In this document: one piece after another, positions 56,163-64,000 of the stretch
Layout of the letters: each line of letters starts with the position of its first letter
Position numbering within the stretch: position 1 is the stretch's first letter
From: Marinobacterium nitratireducens
GTDB taxonomy: Bacteria > Pseudomonadota > Gammaproteobacteria > Pseudomonadales > Balneatricaceae
Direction of reading: 5' to 3'
DNA: 64,000 nt
NCBI RefSeq assembly: GCF_014645375.1
Contig: NZ_BMLT01000005.1
Span: forward strand, 62,001-126,000
The notes under the pieces: model-generated
Databases searched by the model: none
The model's input: the letters and a program-made list of their open reading frames with translations, nothing else
What the model was told of the DNA's origin: nothing
Position numbers and translations under genes: made by a program

Positions 56163-57338
56163 ATGCTAAAAAAAATCTACAAATCAGCTGGAACTCTGGT
56201 AGTCATGGCCACTCTGGGCGCGATTGCCTCTAATAGTGCAAGCGCTGAAAACCTGTGGGCAGGAGAGGAGATAATTGAAGCCAGAGGCTACCCTGCTATC
56301 ACAAAATTCATTAAGGGAGATTCCAGCGAGCCCCTGATCGTTTTCATACCCGGCGCCCATCATAGCGCACGTATCTCATATGGGGGCCACACCGGAAGTG
56401 AAGAAGACAACTTTCTTTCTTACTGGCTTAACAAGAAGGGCTATAACTTCTTGGGGATATCATACCCGATAGAGACCAAAAGCGGGGCCATGGATAATGC
56501 TTATCCTAACTTCACCATTCGAGACTGGGGCGCTCAGGCAGCTGAAATATCACTTCGAACAATAAAAGAGAACAACCTTAAAAACCAGGTAATCATACTG
56601 GGCTGGAGCATGGCCGGAAAAATAGTCCAGGCATACTCTGAAGCTGCAAATGAAATCGAACTAAAAATCGATTTTTACACGTCTCTTGCTGCCACTCCAC
56701 CGCTTCCCGGCATCATCACGATGAACAAGTCAGTGAACATGACTTCTACCGGCTTAGCAGATCGTTCTCAGGACATCCCGAAGTGGTTCAAACAAATCGA
56801 TGCAAACACCCTGGCTAATGGCGGCGATGCCATTATTCCATGGGAGATTTATGAGACAGAATATACGGGAAATATTTCGATCCAACAGCAGGGATATGGC
56901 CTTCGATATCGCGAAGGTCAAAATCAGTTCGTACGTGATCACTGGGAAGATATTCAAGACGCAAAAGGCTACGAATACGGCAGCATGCCTCTAGTTGCAA
57001 TGATCACTCCAAGCTCCGAAGCAGACATACGTCATACATTGACTGATACTTCCACCTGGAGTCTCTACAACGCCAACAAAATTCTAAGCCTATACAAGGA
57101 AGTAAATAAATCCAACACCATCTCAGAAACAGACGTCGCCTCGCTCAAAGATATAACTCAAAAATCTTCGACCACCTTGGCGAGAGAAGTAAAAGGAAAT
57201 CATTTTTTCTTTGTTGGGAGGCACGGTGCCAAAGAGACAGCAGACGCAATTAGTGAACTCGATGAGCGCGTAGAGAAATTCAAAACCGAATTGGCGGTGA
57301 TACTAGGTGGTAACGACGTAACTCAAGCTAAAAACTGA
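56163..57338 (+). CDS. Exported alpha/beta-hydrolase-like protein, AT-rich
   Basis: 391 residues with a signal peptide of about 28 residues (ASNSASA/ENL), so periplasmic or secreted. GWSMAGK places the nucleophile at Ser149 (G-x-S-x-A); PGAHHSAR near 63 could form the oxyanion hole; a late His in GNHFFFVGRHG fits a triad. Substrate unknown. Base composition is far more AT-rich than neighbours, with codons such as ATA and AAA common. The gene sits in a 1.44-kb segment flanked by a 55-bp direct repeat, strong signs of insertion. AGAGGA precedes ATG 56163. Confidence 0.78.
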   Translation: MLKKIYKSAGTLVVMATLGAIASNSASAENLWAGEEIIEARGYPAITKFIKGDSSEPLIVFIPGAHHSARISYGGHTGSEEDNFLSYWLNKKGYNFLGISYPIETKSGAMDNAYPNFTIRDWGAQAAEISLRTIKENNLKNQVIILGWSMAGKIVQAYSEAANEIELKIDFYTSLAATPPLPGIITMNKSVNMTSTGLADRSQDIPKWFKQIDANTLANGGDAIIPWEIYETEYTGNISIQQQGYGLRYREGQNQFVRDHWEDIQDAKGYEYGSMPLVAMITPSSEADIRHTLTDTSTWSLYNANKILSLYKEVNKSNTISETDVASLKDITQKSSTTLAREVKGNHFFFVGRHGAKETADAISELDERVEKFKTELAVILGGNDVTQAKN

Positions 57339-57443
57339 GTCAAAATCATCAGCATCGTTTGCATAAGAAGTCAGAGTATAGATGGGTAAGACCTCAATCT
57401 AATATTCGCAACAAACTTTACGCAGGAGCCAGTTGGCAGCAAC

Positions 57444-57498
57444 CCTTCCCCGCGGCCTGCTGCAGGACCTGGTGCAGATGCCCTGGCCCCTGAGCTGA
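57444..57498 (+). repeat. 55-bp direct repeat, right copy
   Basis: Exact copy of 56003-56057 without the rest of tctAB, 12 bp before the uspA start. Between the copies lies the AT-rich hydrolase gene. Confidence 0.97.
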
Positions 57499-57510
57499 CG
57501 AGAGTAACGT

Positions 57511-58368
57511 ATGAACACGCCAAAAATATTGTTGATGCCGCTGTCGAGCAGCGGCGAGGCTTCCGAACGACTGCAGGGAGCGCTGGCGGTGGCAAAGTAC
57601 TTCGGCGCCCAACTGCAGGTGCTGCATGCCAGCGCCCATCCCAGCCGCTTCGTACCCCACGAAATCGCAGGACTGTCACGCCAGTTCATGCAGGAGCTCG
57701 AGCGGATCGCCGATACCCAGTCGCGCCAGGACGCCGAACAGCTGCGCGAGCTGTTTAAGCAGCTGGCCGATCAGGGGGGCGTCACGATCAGCGAAGAGTG
57801 CCTGCCGGACAGCGCTTGCGCCTGCTGGCATGAAGTCGAGGGGCTGCGCAGCGAACTGGTCGCACGCCGCGGCAGAGTCGCCGACCTGCTGATCATTCCC
57901 CAGGGCAGGAGCGGCGCAATCAGTGCGACACTGGAGGCCGCGATCCTGCAGAGCGGCAGCCCGGTGCTGGTCATGCCACGGACGCAGACCGGCTTCGACC
58001 CGCAGCGCATCGCCATTGCCTGGAACGGCAGCCCCGAGGCGTCACGGGCGGTGCGCAGTGCCCTGCCACTGCTGCGTGGTTGCGGCGACGTGCGGATACT
58101 GACCCATGAAACCACCTCCGACCGGGTTCCCGGTTCGGAGGCGCTGCAAGCCTATCTGCAAAGCCACGGCATCGACGCGAAAACGCAGCGAGTCGAACAC
58201 CGTCACCGCAGCGATGGCGCCGACCTGCTCGAGGCAGCCCAAGGCGAGGACTGCGACCTTATCGTGATGGGTGCCTACAGCCACCACCGCCTGCAACAGC
58301 AGGCATTCGGTGGCGTTACCCGCCACCTGCTGCAGCACAGTCCCATACCGCTGCTGCTGAGTCACTGA
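57511..58368 (+). CDS. Universal stress protein (two UspA domains)
   Basis: 285 residues. Two tandem Usp folds: residues 1-145 (KILLMPLSSSGEASERLQGALAVAKYFGAQLQVLHA) and about 155-285, with DLIVMGAYSHHRLQQQAFGGVTRHLL...PIPLLLSH matching the ATP-binding G-2x-G-9x-G(S/T) region loosely. Cytosolic. Before insertion of the hydrolase segment it was likely 12 bp downstream of tctAB and cotranscribed; Usp genes are often attached to TRAP and TTT operons. Confidence 0.88.
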   Translation: MNTPKILLMPLSSSGEASERLQGALAVAKYFGAQLQVLHASAHPSRFVPHEIAGLSRQFMQELERIADTQSRQDAEQLRELFKQLADQGGVTISEECLPDSACACWHEVEGLRSELVARRGRVADLLIIPQGRSGAISATLEAAILQSGSPVLVMPRTQTGFDPQRIAIAWNGSPEASRAVRSALPLLRGCGDVRILTHETTSDRVPGSEALQAYLQSHGIDAKTQRVEHRHRSDGADLLEAAQGEDCDLIVMGAYSHHRLQQQAFGGVTRHLLQHSPIPLLLSH

Positions 58369-58794
58369 AACCATTCCACACTGTCCGGTCACAGCAATCA
58401 GCCACCGCCGGGCAGTGACCCACCACAGTGCAACCAGGGGAGGAGCGATGATCGGATAACGCTGAGACAAAGTACTACAGGTTGTGAAAACCTTGGGATA
58501 ATCACATTAAACCTGTTGATTGGCACCAGCCCTGCATTGCAGGGCTATCCCGGCACATTGTAGACACACCGAACCATCGCAACACAGGCGTCGCCTCCCC
58601 TCAGCTGAAGTTGCGATCAGCAATTCATGAACGCCCTGCCCCGCCGGCACCACCTGGCCGGAACGCCAGTTTCCCGGATTGAACCCGACGCCGAACAGCG
58701 GTGCTATCGCTCCGCGCATGAACGGTCCACCGACAAACAACTCCAGCGGATCGACAACACTCCTGAACCTCGCAAAAGTCGCCGTTTGCCGGAC
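58369..58794. other. Convergent intergenic region uspA / acyl-CoA dehydrogenase
   Basis: 426 bp between convergent genes. No gene, and no strong hairpin-plus-T terminator for either was seen. Confidence 0.4.
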
Positions 58795-59961
58795 TCAGGC
58801 GACGTTAGCTTGCGCTTCGCGCAGCACCTGCTTGGCAATGTTCAACTGGTGGATCTGGCTGGTACCTTCATAAAGGCGAAACAGCCTGATATCGCGGTAG
58901 AAACGCTCGATGCAGCTGTAGTCAACCACGTAACCCGAGCCGCCGAACAGCTGCACCGCGCGATCGGCGACGCGGCCGCACATTTCCGACGCGTAGTACT
59001 TGCACATCGACGCAGCCTTGGTGACGTCTTCGCCGAGGTCGCGCTTGCGTGCAGTGTCCAGGACCAGTGCCCGCGCCGCACTGATCTCGGTTTCGCAATC
59101 GGCGATCATCGCCTGCACCAGCTGGAAGTCGGCCAACGGCTGACCGAACTGACGGCGCGCCATGACATGCCGGACGGCATCTTCGAGCATGCGGATAGCG
59201 GGCCCGGTGCAGAGCGCCGACAGGTGCAGCCGCTGCTTGTTCAACACCTTCATCGCGGTGCGGAACCCCTGGCCCTCGACGCCGCCGATCAGGTTCGCCG
59301 CAGGCACGCGGCAGTCCTCGAAATAGACCTCGGATACCGGCGAGCCGGATTGCCCCATCATTCGATAGGGCTCTCCGGTGCGCAGCCCCGGCATGGTCCG
59401 CTCGACGAGAAAGGCGCTGATACCAAGATGGCCCGGCTCGTTGGGGTCGGTACGGGCAAGCACTGTGAACAGGTCGGCGATCGGCGCGTTAGTGATAAAG
59501 CACTTGGCGCCGTTCAACACGTAGCTGTTGCCGTCGCGCACCGCCGTGGTCGCCAGCGCGGTAGCATCGGAGCCCGCCTCCTTTTCGGTCAGCGCAAAAC
59601 AGCCGGTCCACTCGCCCGACGCCAGCTTGGGCAGATAGTGGCGCTTCTGCTCTTCGATGCCGTCGGCCACCAGCGCCTCGGAGCCGATTCCGGTATTGGT
59701 GCCGACCCGCGCGCGAAACGCCACCGAACACTGCGACAGCTCCATTGCGGCCTGCACCAGCTCCTCGGTCGTCAGCCCAAGGCCGCCATAGGCTTGCGGG
59801 ATGCTCCAGCCGAAGAAGCCACGCTCGCGCAGATCCGCGACCAGGTCCTCGGGTACGACGCCATCCTGCTCCACCCGATTCTCGTTGGGGATGGCGACCG
59901 TCCGGACCCAGGTCCGGATTTCGTCGAGCAACTGGGACTGACGTTGCTGATCACGAATCAT
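58795..59961 (-). CDS. Acyl-CoA dehydrogenase 1
   Basis: 388 residues, complete flavin-dependent acyl-CoA dehydrogenase. CFALTEKEAGSDA (about 118-130) and the FITNAPIADLF block contact FAD and substrate; RRQFGQPLADFQ near 270; FGGSGYVVDYSCIERFYRDIRLFRLYEGTSQIHQ at the C-terminus with catalytic-type Glu in YEGTS. ATG 59961 follows GGAGAA. Cytosolic; passes electrons to ETF. Last gene of the ligase-dehydrogenase operon; a GCAGGTCG hairpin at 60068-60087 lies in the 200-bp gap upstream. Confidence 0.92.
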   Translation of the reverse strand: MIRDQQRQSQLLDEIRTWVRTVAIPNENRVEQDGVVPEDLVADLRERGFFGWSIPQAYGGLGLTTEELVQAAMELSQCSVAFRARVGTNTGIGSEALVADGIEEQKRHYLPKLASGEWTGCFALTEKEAGSDATALATTAVRDGNSYVLNGAKCFITNAPIADLFTVLARTDPNEPGHLGISAFLVERTMPGLRTGEPYRMMGQSGSPVSEVYFEDCRVPAANLIGGVEGQGFRTAMKVLNKQRLHLSALCTGPAIRMLEDAVRHVMARRQFGQPLADFQLVQAMIADCETEISAARALVLDTARKRDLGEDVTKAASMCKYYASEMCGRVADRAVQLFGGSGYVVDYSCIERFYRDIRLFRLYEGTSQIHQLNIAKQVLREAQANVA

Positions 59962-60162
59962 CTTATTGTTCTCCGATAGAATATTTTTCGTTCGACTAGG
60001 CGCCAGGGCAGACCGCCTGCCGGATCGCTGCTGCGTGCAGCGCATCGGCATACCGAAGCGGCTGCAAGCAGGTCGCTTGCGACCTGCCGTCACCCTGTAT
60101 CAGCCGCCTAATTGGGGAATTGCCAGGAGGATTGCCGAATGTTTGGATTGAGGGCCTTGTAA

Positions 60163-61353
60163 TTAAACGCTCGTGGATGCTTTCAAATCCTTGAGCAGCC
60201 CCTTGGCAATGGTGTTGCGTTGGATTTCGCTGGTGCCGGTGACGATGCGATACATGCGCAGCGCACGGAAAATCCACTCAACCTTGCTCCCCTTCATCAA
60301 GCCAGCACCACCGTGTATCTGGACGGCTCGATCAGCAATCTGAAAGGCTCGCTCCGAGGAGTAAAGCTTGCACATCGATGAAGCTTCACGGGTATCTTCC
60401 CCGCGATCCAATCGGGCCGCGACGTCGAACATCATACTGCGCGCCGCATGCAGCTCCGTCGCCATGTCGGCCAGCATGTGCTGGATGGCCTGGAAGCTGG
60501 CGATTGGAGTGCCAAATTGCTCACGTCTGGACGCATAGGTCACGGCCTCCATCAAGGCCTGCCGGGCAAGACCCAGCATAGTGGGGCAGTGAAGCAAGCG
60601 GTTGACGTTGATGCGCGACATGCCCAGCAGGAAGCCACGACCCAGTCCACCGATAATATGACTTGCAGGTATCCGGACATTATCCAGGTGGATATCAGCG
60701 TGACTTCGTTGCCCGGATATCGGCATGTAGTCACTGTTCAGTGAGACTCCCGGCATATCGAAATCCACCAGAAAGGCCGTAACCCCCTTGGCGCCAGCAT
60801 CCGGGTCCGTCACAGCCATTAAAATCGCAAAATCCGAATAGGGAGCGCCGGAGATGTAACGCTTTTGTCCGTTCAGTACGAAGTGGTCACCGTCCTTCAC
60901 GGCCCTGGTTTCCAGCCGGCTCGCGTCGGACCCGGCATTGGGTTCGGTCAGCGCAAAACAGCAGGTACGCTCGGCGCGGACGACGGGCAAGAAGTGCGAG
61001 TGCAGCTGCTCTTCAGTGGCGAATTTAAACAGGTGGCCCACCCTCGGAGGACCGCCGAGTTCCCCCAGTACATGGGATCCGAGTTTCGCGCCGGCGGATA
61101 CAATGTCCTCCTTAAGGAGGCAATAATCGTAAACGCTCAGTCCCCGGCCGCCGAGTTCCTCCGGCAGCTGGGCTCCGTAAAGCCCCGCTTCACGCGAGGC
61201 TTTCCACACTTGCCGCAAGAGCTCGATGGGCACCACGCTTTCGTAGGTAATTCCGTGCTCCTGCTCGAGAGGTTTGAGGTAGCTCTCGATGAACTCTTGC
61301 GCTTCACGGCGTACCTGCTCGCCGGTTTCCGATCCTGTAAATATCTCAAACAT
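60163..61353 (-). CDS. Acyl-CoA dehydrogenase 2
   Basis: 396 residues. CFALTEPNAGSDASRLET, GQKRYISGAPYSDF, SRREQFGTPIASFQAIQHMLADM and IHGGAGLMKGSKVEWIFRALRMYRIVTGTSEIQR are family blocks. At the usual catalytic Glu position it reads IVTGTSEI, so the base may be elsewhere as in some branched- or odd-substrate enzymes. ATG 61353 follows GAGGGGA. It is 17 bp after the ligase gene and surely cotranscribed. Confidence 0.9.
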   Translation of the reverse strand: MFEIFTGSETGEQVRREAQEFIESYLKPLEQEHGITYESVVPIELLRQVWKASREAGLYGAQLPEELGGRGLSVYDYCLLKEDIVSAGAKLGSHVLGELGGPPRVGHLFKFATEEQLHSHFLPVVRAERTCCFALTEPNAGSDASRLETRAVKDGDHFVLNGQKRYISGAPYSDFAILMAVTDPDAGAKGVTAFLVDFDMPGVSLNSDYMPISGQRSHADIHLDNVRIPASHIIGGLGRGFLLGMSRINVNRLLHCPTMLGLARQALMEAVTYASRREQFGTPIASFQAIQHMLADMATELHAARSMMFDVAARLDRGEDTREASSMCKLYSSERAFQIADRAVQIHGGAGLMKGSKVEWIFRALRMYRIVTGTSEIQRNTIAKGLLKDLKASTSV

Positions 61354-61370
61354 GGTGACGTCCCCTCATG

Positions 61371-62921
61371 TTAACCGACCTTCCGGTCCTGCTGCTGCCA
61401 GAATTTTTCCCGTACCAGTCGGCGAGCGACCTTGCCGTTGGGGTTTTTGGGCAACTCCTCGGTGAACTGGAAGGTTCTCGGTTTCTTGAAACGGGCCAGA
61501 CGGGCGGTACAAAATGCCGCGAGCTCGGCTTCCGAAACCGATGCGCCTGGCTTGGGCACGACCAGGGCCGTAATGCTCTCGCCCCATTCCTTGTCCGGCA
61601 CCCCGACAACGCAGCATTCTGAAATGGCGGGATGGTTGAAGAGAACCGACTCAACCTCGGCCGGATACACATTGAAACCGCCGGAAATGATCATGTCCTT
61701 CTTGCGATCGATAATGAAAAAGAAGCCTTCCTCATCAACTGTGGCGACATCGCCGGTGTGGTACCAGCCATCCTTCAGTACTTCCGCAGTCAGGTCCGGT
61801 GCACGCCAGTAGCCCTGCATCACGTCGGGACCGCGCACAAGGATTTCGCCCGGCTCGCCGCTGGCCACCGGGTTTCCGTCGTCATCGGCGATCATGACCT
61901 CAGATTCTCCGAAGGCGCGGCCACAGGACGCCAACAGTTCCGGCTTGTCTGCCAGGCCGCGGACGTGATCCGATGCCAGAAGAGACGTGATGGTGGACGT
62001 TGTCTCACCTGCACCGTACCCCTGTGTGAAAATCGGACCGAATGTCTCGATGGCTTCGCGCAGGCGTGGTGGTGCCATTGGAGCCGCACCATAAGTTATG
62101 CGGTTAAGGCTGGACAGATCGTACTTACCTCCCTGATGCGCATCCAGCAGACGGTAGATCATCGTTGGGACGGCAAAAAAGCGGGTAATTTTTTCACGTT
62201 CAATTGTGGCAAGCAGAGATTCGATATCGAACTGGTCGATCAGGTAGTGGCATCCGCCATTCAGCAACACCGGCATGATCTGCATACCACTGGCATGAGT
62301 GACCGGTCCGACATGGGCCATTTTTTCGGTGACCTTACTCCTTGACTCAGGAATCATGAACGATTTTCGTATCAGCGCCATACGATTTCCGTAGGTCTGC
62401 ACGGCCGCTTTCAGGCGCCCTGAAGATCCCGAAGTATAATGCAGCACAGCGGGAGCCTCGGGGTCGAGGTCAAAATCAGGAGACGCTGACGCGCCCTTGA
62501 AGAGCAGTCCTTCATAGTGGTCTTCGCCCGATTTGCCGATCACCACGATGTGCTCAATCGAAGGCAGGTCACGCTGCCGATCAAGGACTTGCTCGGCGTG
62601 TTCCGGGCCGACAATCAGCACCCGTGGATCGGCATCCTCGATGACGTGAATTGCTTCATCCAGAGACAGTCGAGCATTCAAAGGCGCCTTTACCAAACCG
62701 GCCTTGTAAAGCGCCACTTCTATCTCCACCAGCTCTGTGCGGTTTAGCGAATACATCGCCACACGATCACCCGGCTCGAGGCCGAGGCCCAGAAGGGCAT
62801 TTGCCAGGCGGCTGGAGCGCTGGTCCAATTCCGCGTAGGTGATAGAGCCCCTTTTATCGGCAACGGCAGGTGCACCTGACCAATAACGGGCGCTGCGACT
62901 GATAAATCGACCGAGATTCAT
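61371..62921 (-). CDS. Acyl-CoA ligase (AMP-forming) with altered P-loop
   Basis: 516 residues, ANL superfamily. YTSGSSGRLKAAVQT replaces the usual TSGTTGxPKGV; GYGAGETTS, WYHTGDVATVDEEGFFFIIDRKKDMIISGGFNVYP and NPNGKVARR with catalytic Lys are intact. It activates a carboxylic acid for the two downstream dehydrogenases. The upstream TctA suggests the acid enters through a TTT system. First complete gene of the leftward operon within the window. Confidence 0.88.
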   Translation of the reverse strand: MNLGRFISRSARYWSGAPAVADKRGSITYAELDQRSSRLANALLGLGLEPGDRVAMYSLNRTELVEIEVALYKAGLVKAPLNARLSLDEAIHVIEDADPRVLIVGPEHAEQVLDRQRDLPSIEHIVVIGKSGEDHYEGLLFKGASASPDFDLDPEAPAVLHYTSGSSGRLKAAVQTYGNRMALIRKSFMIPESRSKVTEKMAHVGPVTHASGMQIMPVLLNGGCHYLIDQFDIESLLATIEREKITRFFAVPTMIYRLLDAHQGGKYDLSSLNRITYGAAPMAPPRLREAIETFGPIFTQGYGAGETTSTITSLLASDHVRGLADKPELLASCGRAFGESEVMIADDDGNPVASGEPGEILVRGPDVMQGYWRAPDLTAEVLKDGWYHTGDVATVDEEGFFFIIDRKKDMIISGGFNVYPAEVESVLFNHPAISECCVVGVPDKEWGESITALVVPKPGASVSEAELAAFCTARLARFKKPRTFQFTEELPKNPNGKVARRLVREKFWQQQDRKVG

Positions 62922-63234
62922 TTTTATCTCCTTTTATTCGGCATATTACAGAGTCGTATTCAAATAATGCCGACATAAACAGACCAATAAAAATATTATT
63001 TTTATTGCTCAGGTATTATCAAAAAAAATACCTACCGTGAAACCTAAAACGGAAAAACACGATAAAAATCCGAAGAAATCTTCTTCAGAATCGAGTGAGT
63101 AATTTGATGGTGTAATTTCTGTCGACAAGATGATCAAGCTATCAAGAAGACCGGATATTGCGCCCACTCAACGGGGCGCAATATACAAAGAACCTCACAG
63201 ACAAATCGACCTGTTGTATTCTTCCGATTAACGA
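62922..63234. other. Intergenic region tctA / ligase
   Basis: 313 bp, AT-rich near the ligase start (62930-63060), which may hold its own promoter. It contains the hairpin at 63155-63184 and no gene. Confidence 0.5.
63155..63184 (-). terminator. Hairpin after tctA, possible terminator
   Basis: ATATTGCGCCC, 8-nt loop, exact complement: an 11-bp stem 50 bp past the tctA stop. No clear T run follows on the - strand, so a weak terminator or RNA-stabilising stem. Confidence 0.5.
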
Positions 63235-64000
63235 TTACATGGACAGCTGCGGAGCTCCCAACTTCCGACGTTTCCCCAACCTCCAGGCGATATACAGCGC
63301 CATCAGGATAAATCCGCAGGCGATCGGACGCGTGAGCAAAAACCCAATATTGCCATCAGACAGAAGAATAGTCTGACGAATATTCAGCTCAAACATCGGA
63401 CCCAGCACGAAACCGATAATGAAGGTAACAAAAGAGAAGTTTAGGATTCGCATCAAGAACCCCATTAGCGCAAACCCCACCAGCAACCAGGCACCAAAAA
63501 GATTTGACGCAACAATGATTCCCGTGACGCACAATAACACCACGCAAGGAAGCACCAACACCAAGGGCAGTTGAATCAACTTTGAGAAAAGCCTCATGCT
63601 GAACAGGCCGATGAAAAGGTTACAGAAGGTCCCGATCATCATGGCCCCGAAAAGCGCGTAAACCAGCCTGGATTGTTCAGCGAATAACTGTGGACCTGGT
63701 GAAATACCGTGAATTATGAAGGCGCCAAGAATGAGAGCGGCCGCTACATTTCCTGGAATCCCCAAGGACAATAATGGAATAAAGTTTGCTCCGACAACCG
63801 CTGAGTTGGCAGCTTCTGTAGCAGCCACGCCACGAATATCACCTTTGCCGAATGACTCCGGGTCCTGAGCCGCTCGTTTGGCTGAACTGTACCCCAGGAA
63901 TGCCGCTGCGGTGGACCCGAGCCCTGGGATGGCTCCGATAATGGTACCGATAGCCGATGATCTGAATATTGTCGGTGCCACAGAGCGATAATCCCGCCAG
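63235..64000 (-). CDS. tctA: TctA-type permease of a second TTT transporter (partial)
   Basis: C-terminal 254 residues; the gene continues past the right edge, with the frame open to base 64000 (reading DYRSVAPTIFRSS at the start). GAIPGLGSTAAAFLGYSSAKR and GVAATEAANSAVVGANFIPLLSLGIPGN are TctA signatures. It ends with about seven membrane segments. Separate from the fused TctAB at 54-56 kb. It lies upstream of the ligase/dehydrogenase operon on the same strand. Confidence 0.92.
   Translation of the reverse strand, partial: WRDYRSVAPTIFRSSAIGTIIGAIPGLGSTAAAFLGYSSAKRAAQDPESFGKGDIRGVAATEAANSAVVGANFIPLLSLGIPGNVAAALILGAFIIHGISPGPQLFAEQSRLVYALFGAMMIGTFCNLFIGLFSMRLFSKLIQLPLVLVLPCVVLLCVTGIIVASNLFGAWLLVGFALMGFLMRILNFSFVTFIIGFVLGPMFELNIRQTILLSDGNIGFLLTRPIACGFILMALYIAWRLGKRRKLGAPQLSM

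Noticed and set aside
56058-57443. Insertion sequence between the 55-bp repeats
   Set aside because: No transposase or terminal inverted repeats; the only gene is a hydrolase-like protein.

Overview
The window looks like chromosome of a GC-rich (very roughly 60%) marine-type gammaproteobacterium, most likely an Oceanospirillales relative. The reasons are two general porins, TRAP and tripartite-tricarboxylate (TTT) importers, a BCCT carrier, an ArsJ-type arsenic operon, PtsP, and REP-like palindromes typical of Pseudomonas-like genomes. No rRNA, tRNA, CRISPR array, transposase or integrase was seen. Assignments rest on reading the sequence; no database search was run.

Layout. 1-7.7 kb: start of an M17-aminopeptidase-like gene (-), then OPT transporter, DUF917 protein and AroM (+), an IclR regulator (-), a porin and an SMP-30-type lactonase (+). 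Near-identical leaders at 181-240 and 5011-5070 carry a palindromic candidate IclR operator. 7.7-8.86 kb: an array of 97/136-bp REP-like units. 8.86-13.3 kb: arsenic operon read leftward (fused ArsC-ArsR, ACR3, GAPDH, ArsJ) behind a perfect 12-bp palindromic operator. 13.7-30 kb: LysR, acyl-CoA ligase, enoyl-CoA hydratase, OsmC, a dihydrolipoamide-dehydrogenase-like flavoprotein, a BCCT transporter, an Lrp regulator, and FolD, MetF and PurU interleaved with two almost identical DmdA-like GcvT-family methyltransferases. This forms a coherent module: import a methylated onium compound, move a methyl group to tetrahydrofolate, and oxidise it to formate. 30-36.4 kb: a zinc-ribbon/cyclase/ATPase/TPR protein, two transglutaminase-like proteins and a small DUF1328 membrane protein. 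36.9-39.2 kb: PtsP. 39.5-46.7 kb: a sulfatase/phosphonate-monoesterase-type hydrolase, IclR, TAXI-TRAP transporter and porin. 47-56 kb: a LysR-TctD-TctE-binding-protein operon divergent from PrpF, TctC and a TctA-TctB fusion. 56-58.4 kb: an AT-rich lipase-like gene bounded by a 55-bp direct repeat of the tctAB 3' end, then a universal stress protein. 58.8-64 kb: two acyl-CoA dehydrogenases, an acyl-CoA ligase and a truncated TctA, all leftward.

The most notable items are the duplicated DmdA-like gene inside a full C1-oxidation set (with divergence confined to one 50-residue block), the shared IclR leader pair with a probable deletion scar, the composite REP array, the ArsC-ArsR fusion plus an ACR3 relic 20 kb away, and the 55-bp repeat flanking a foreign-looking gene.
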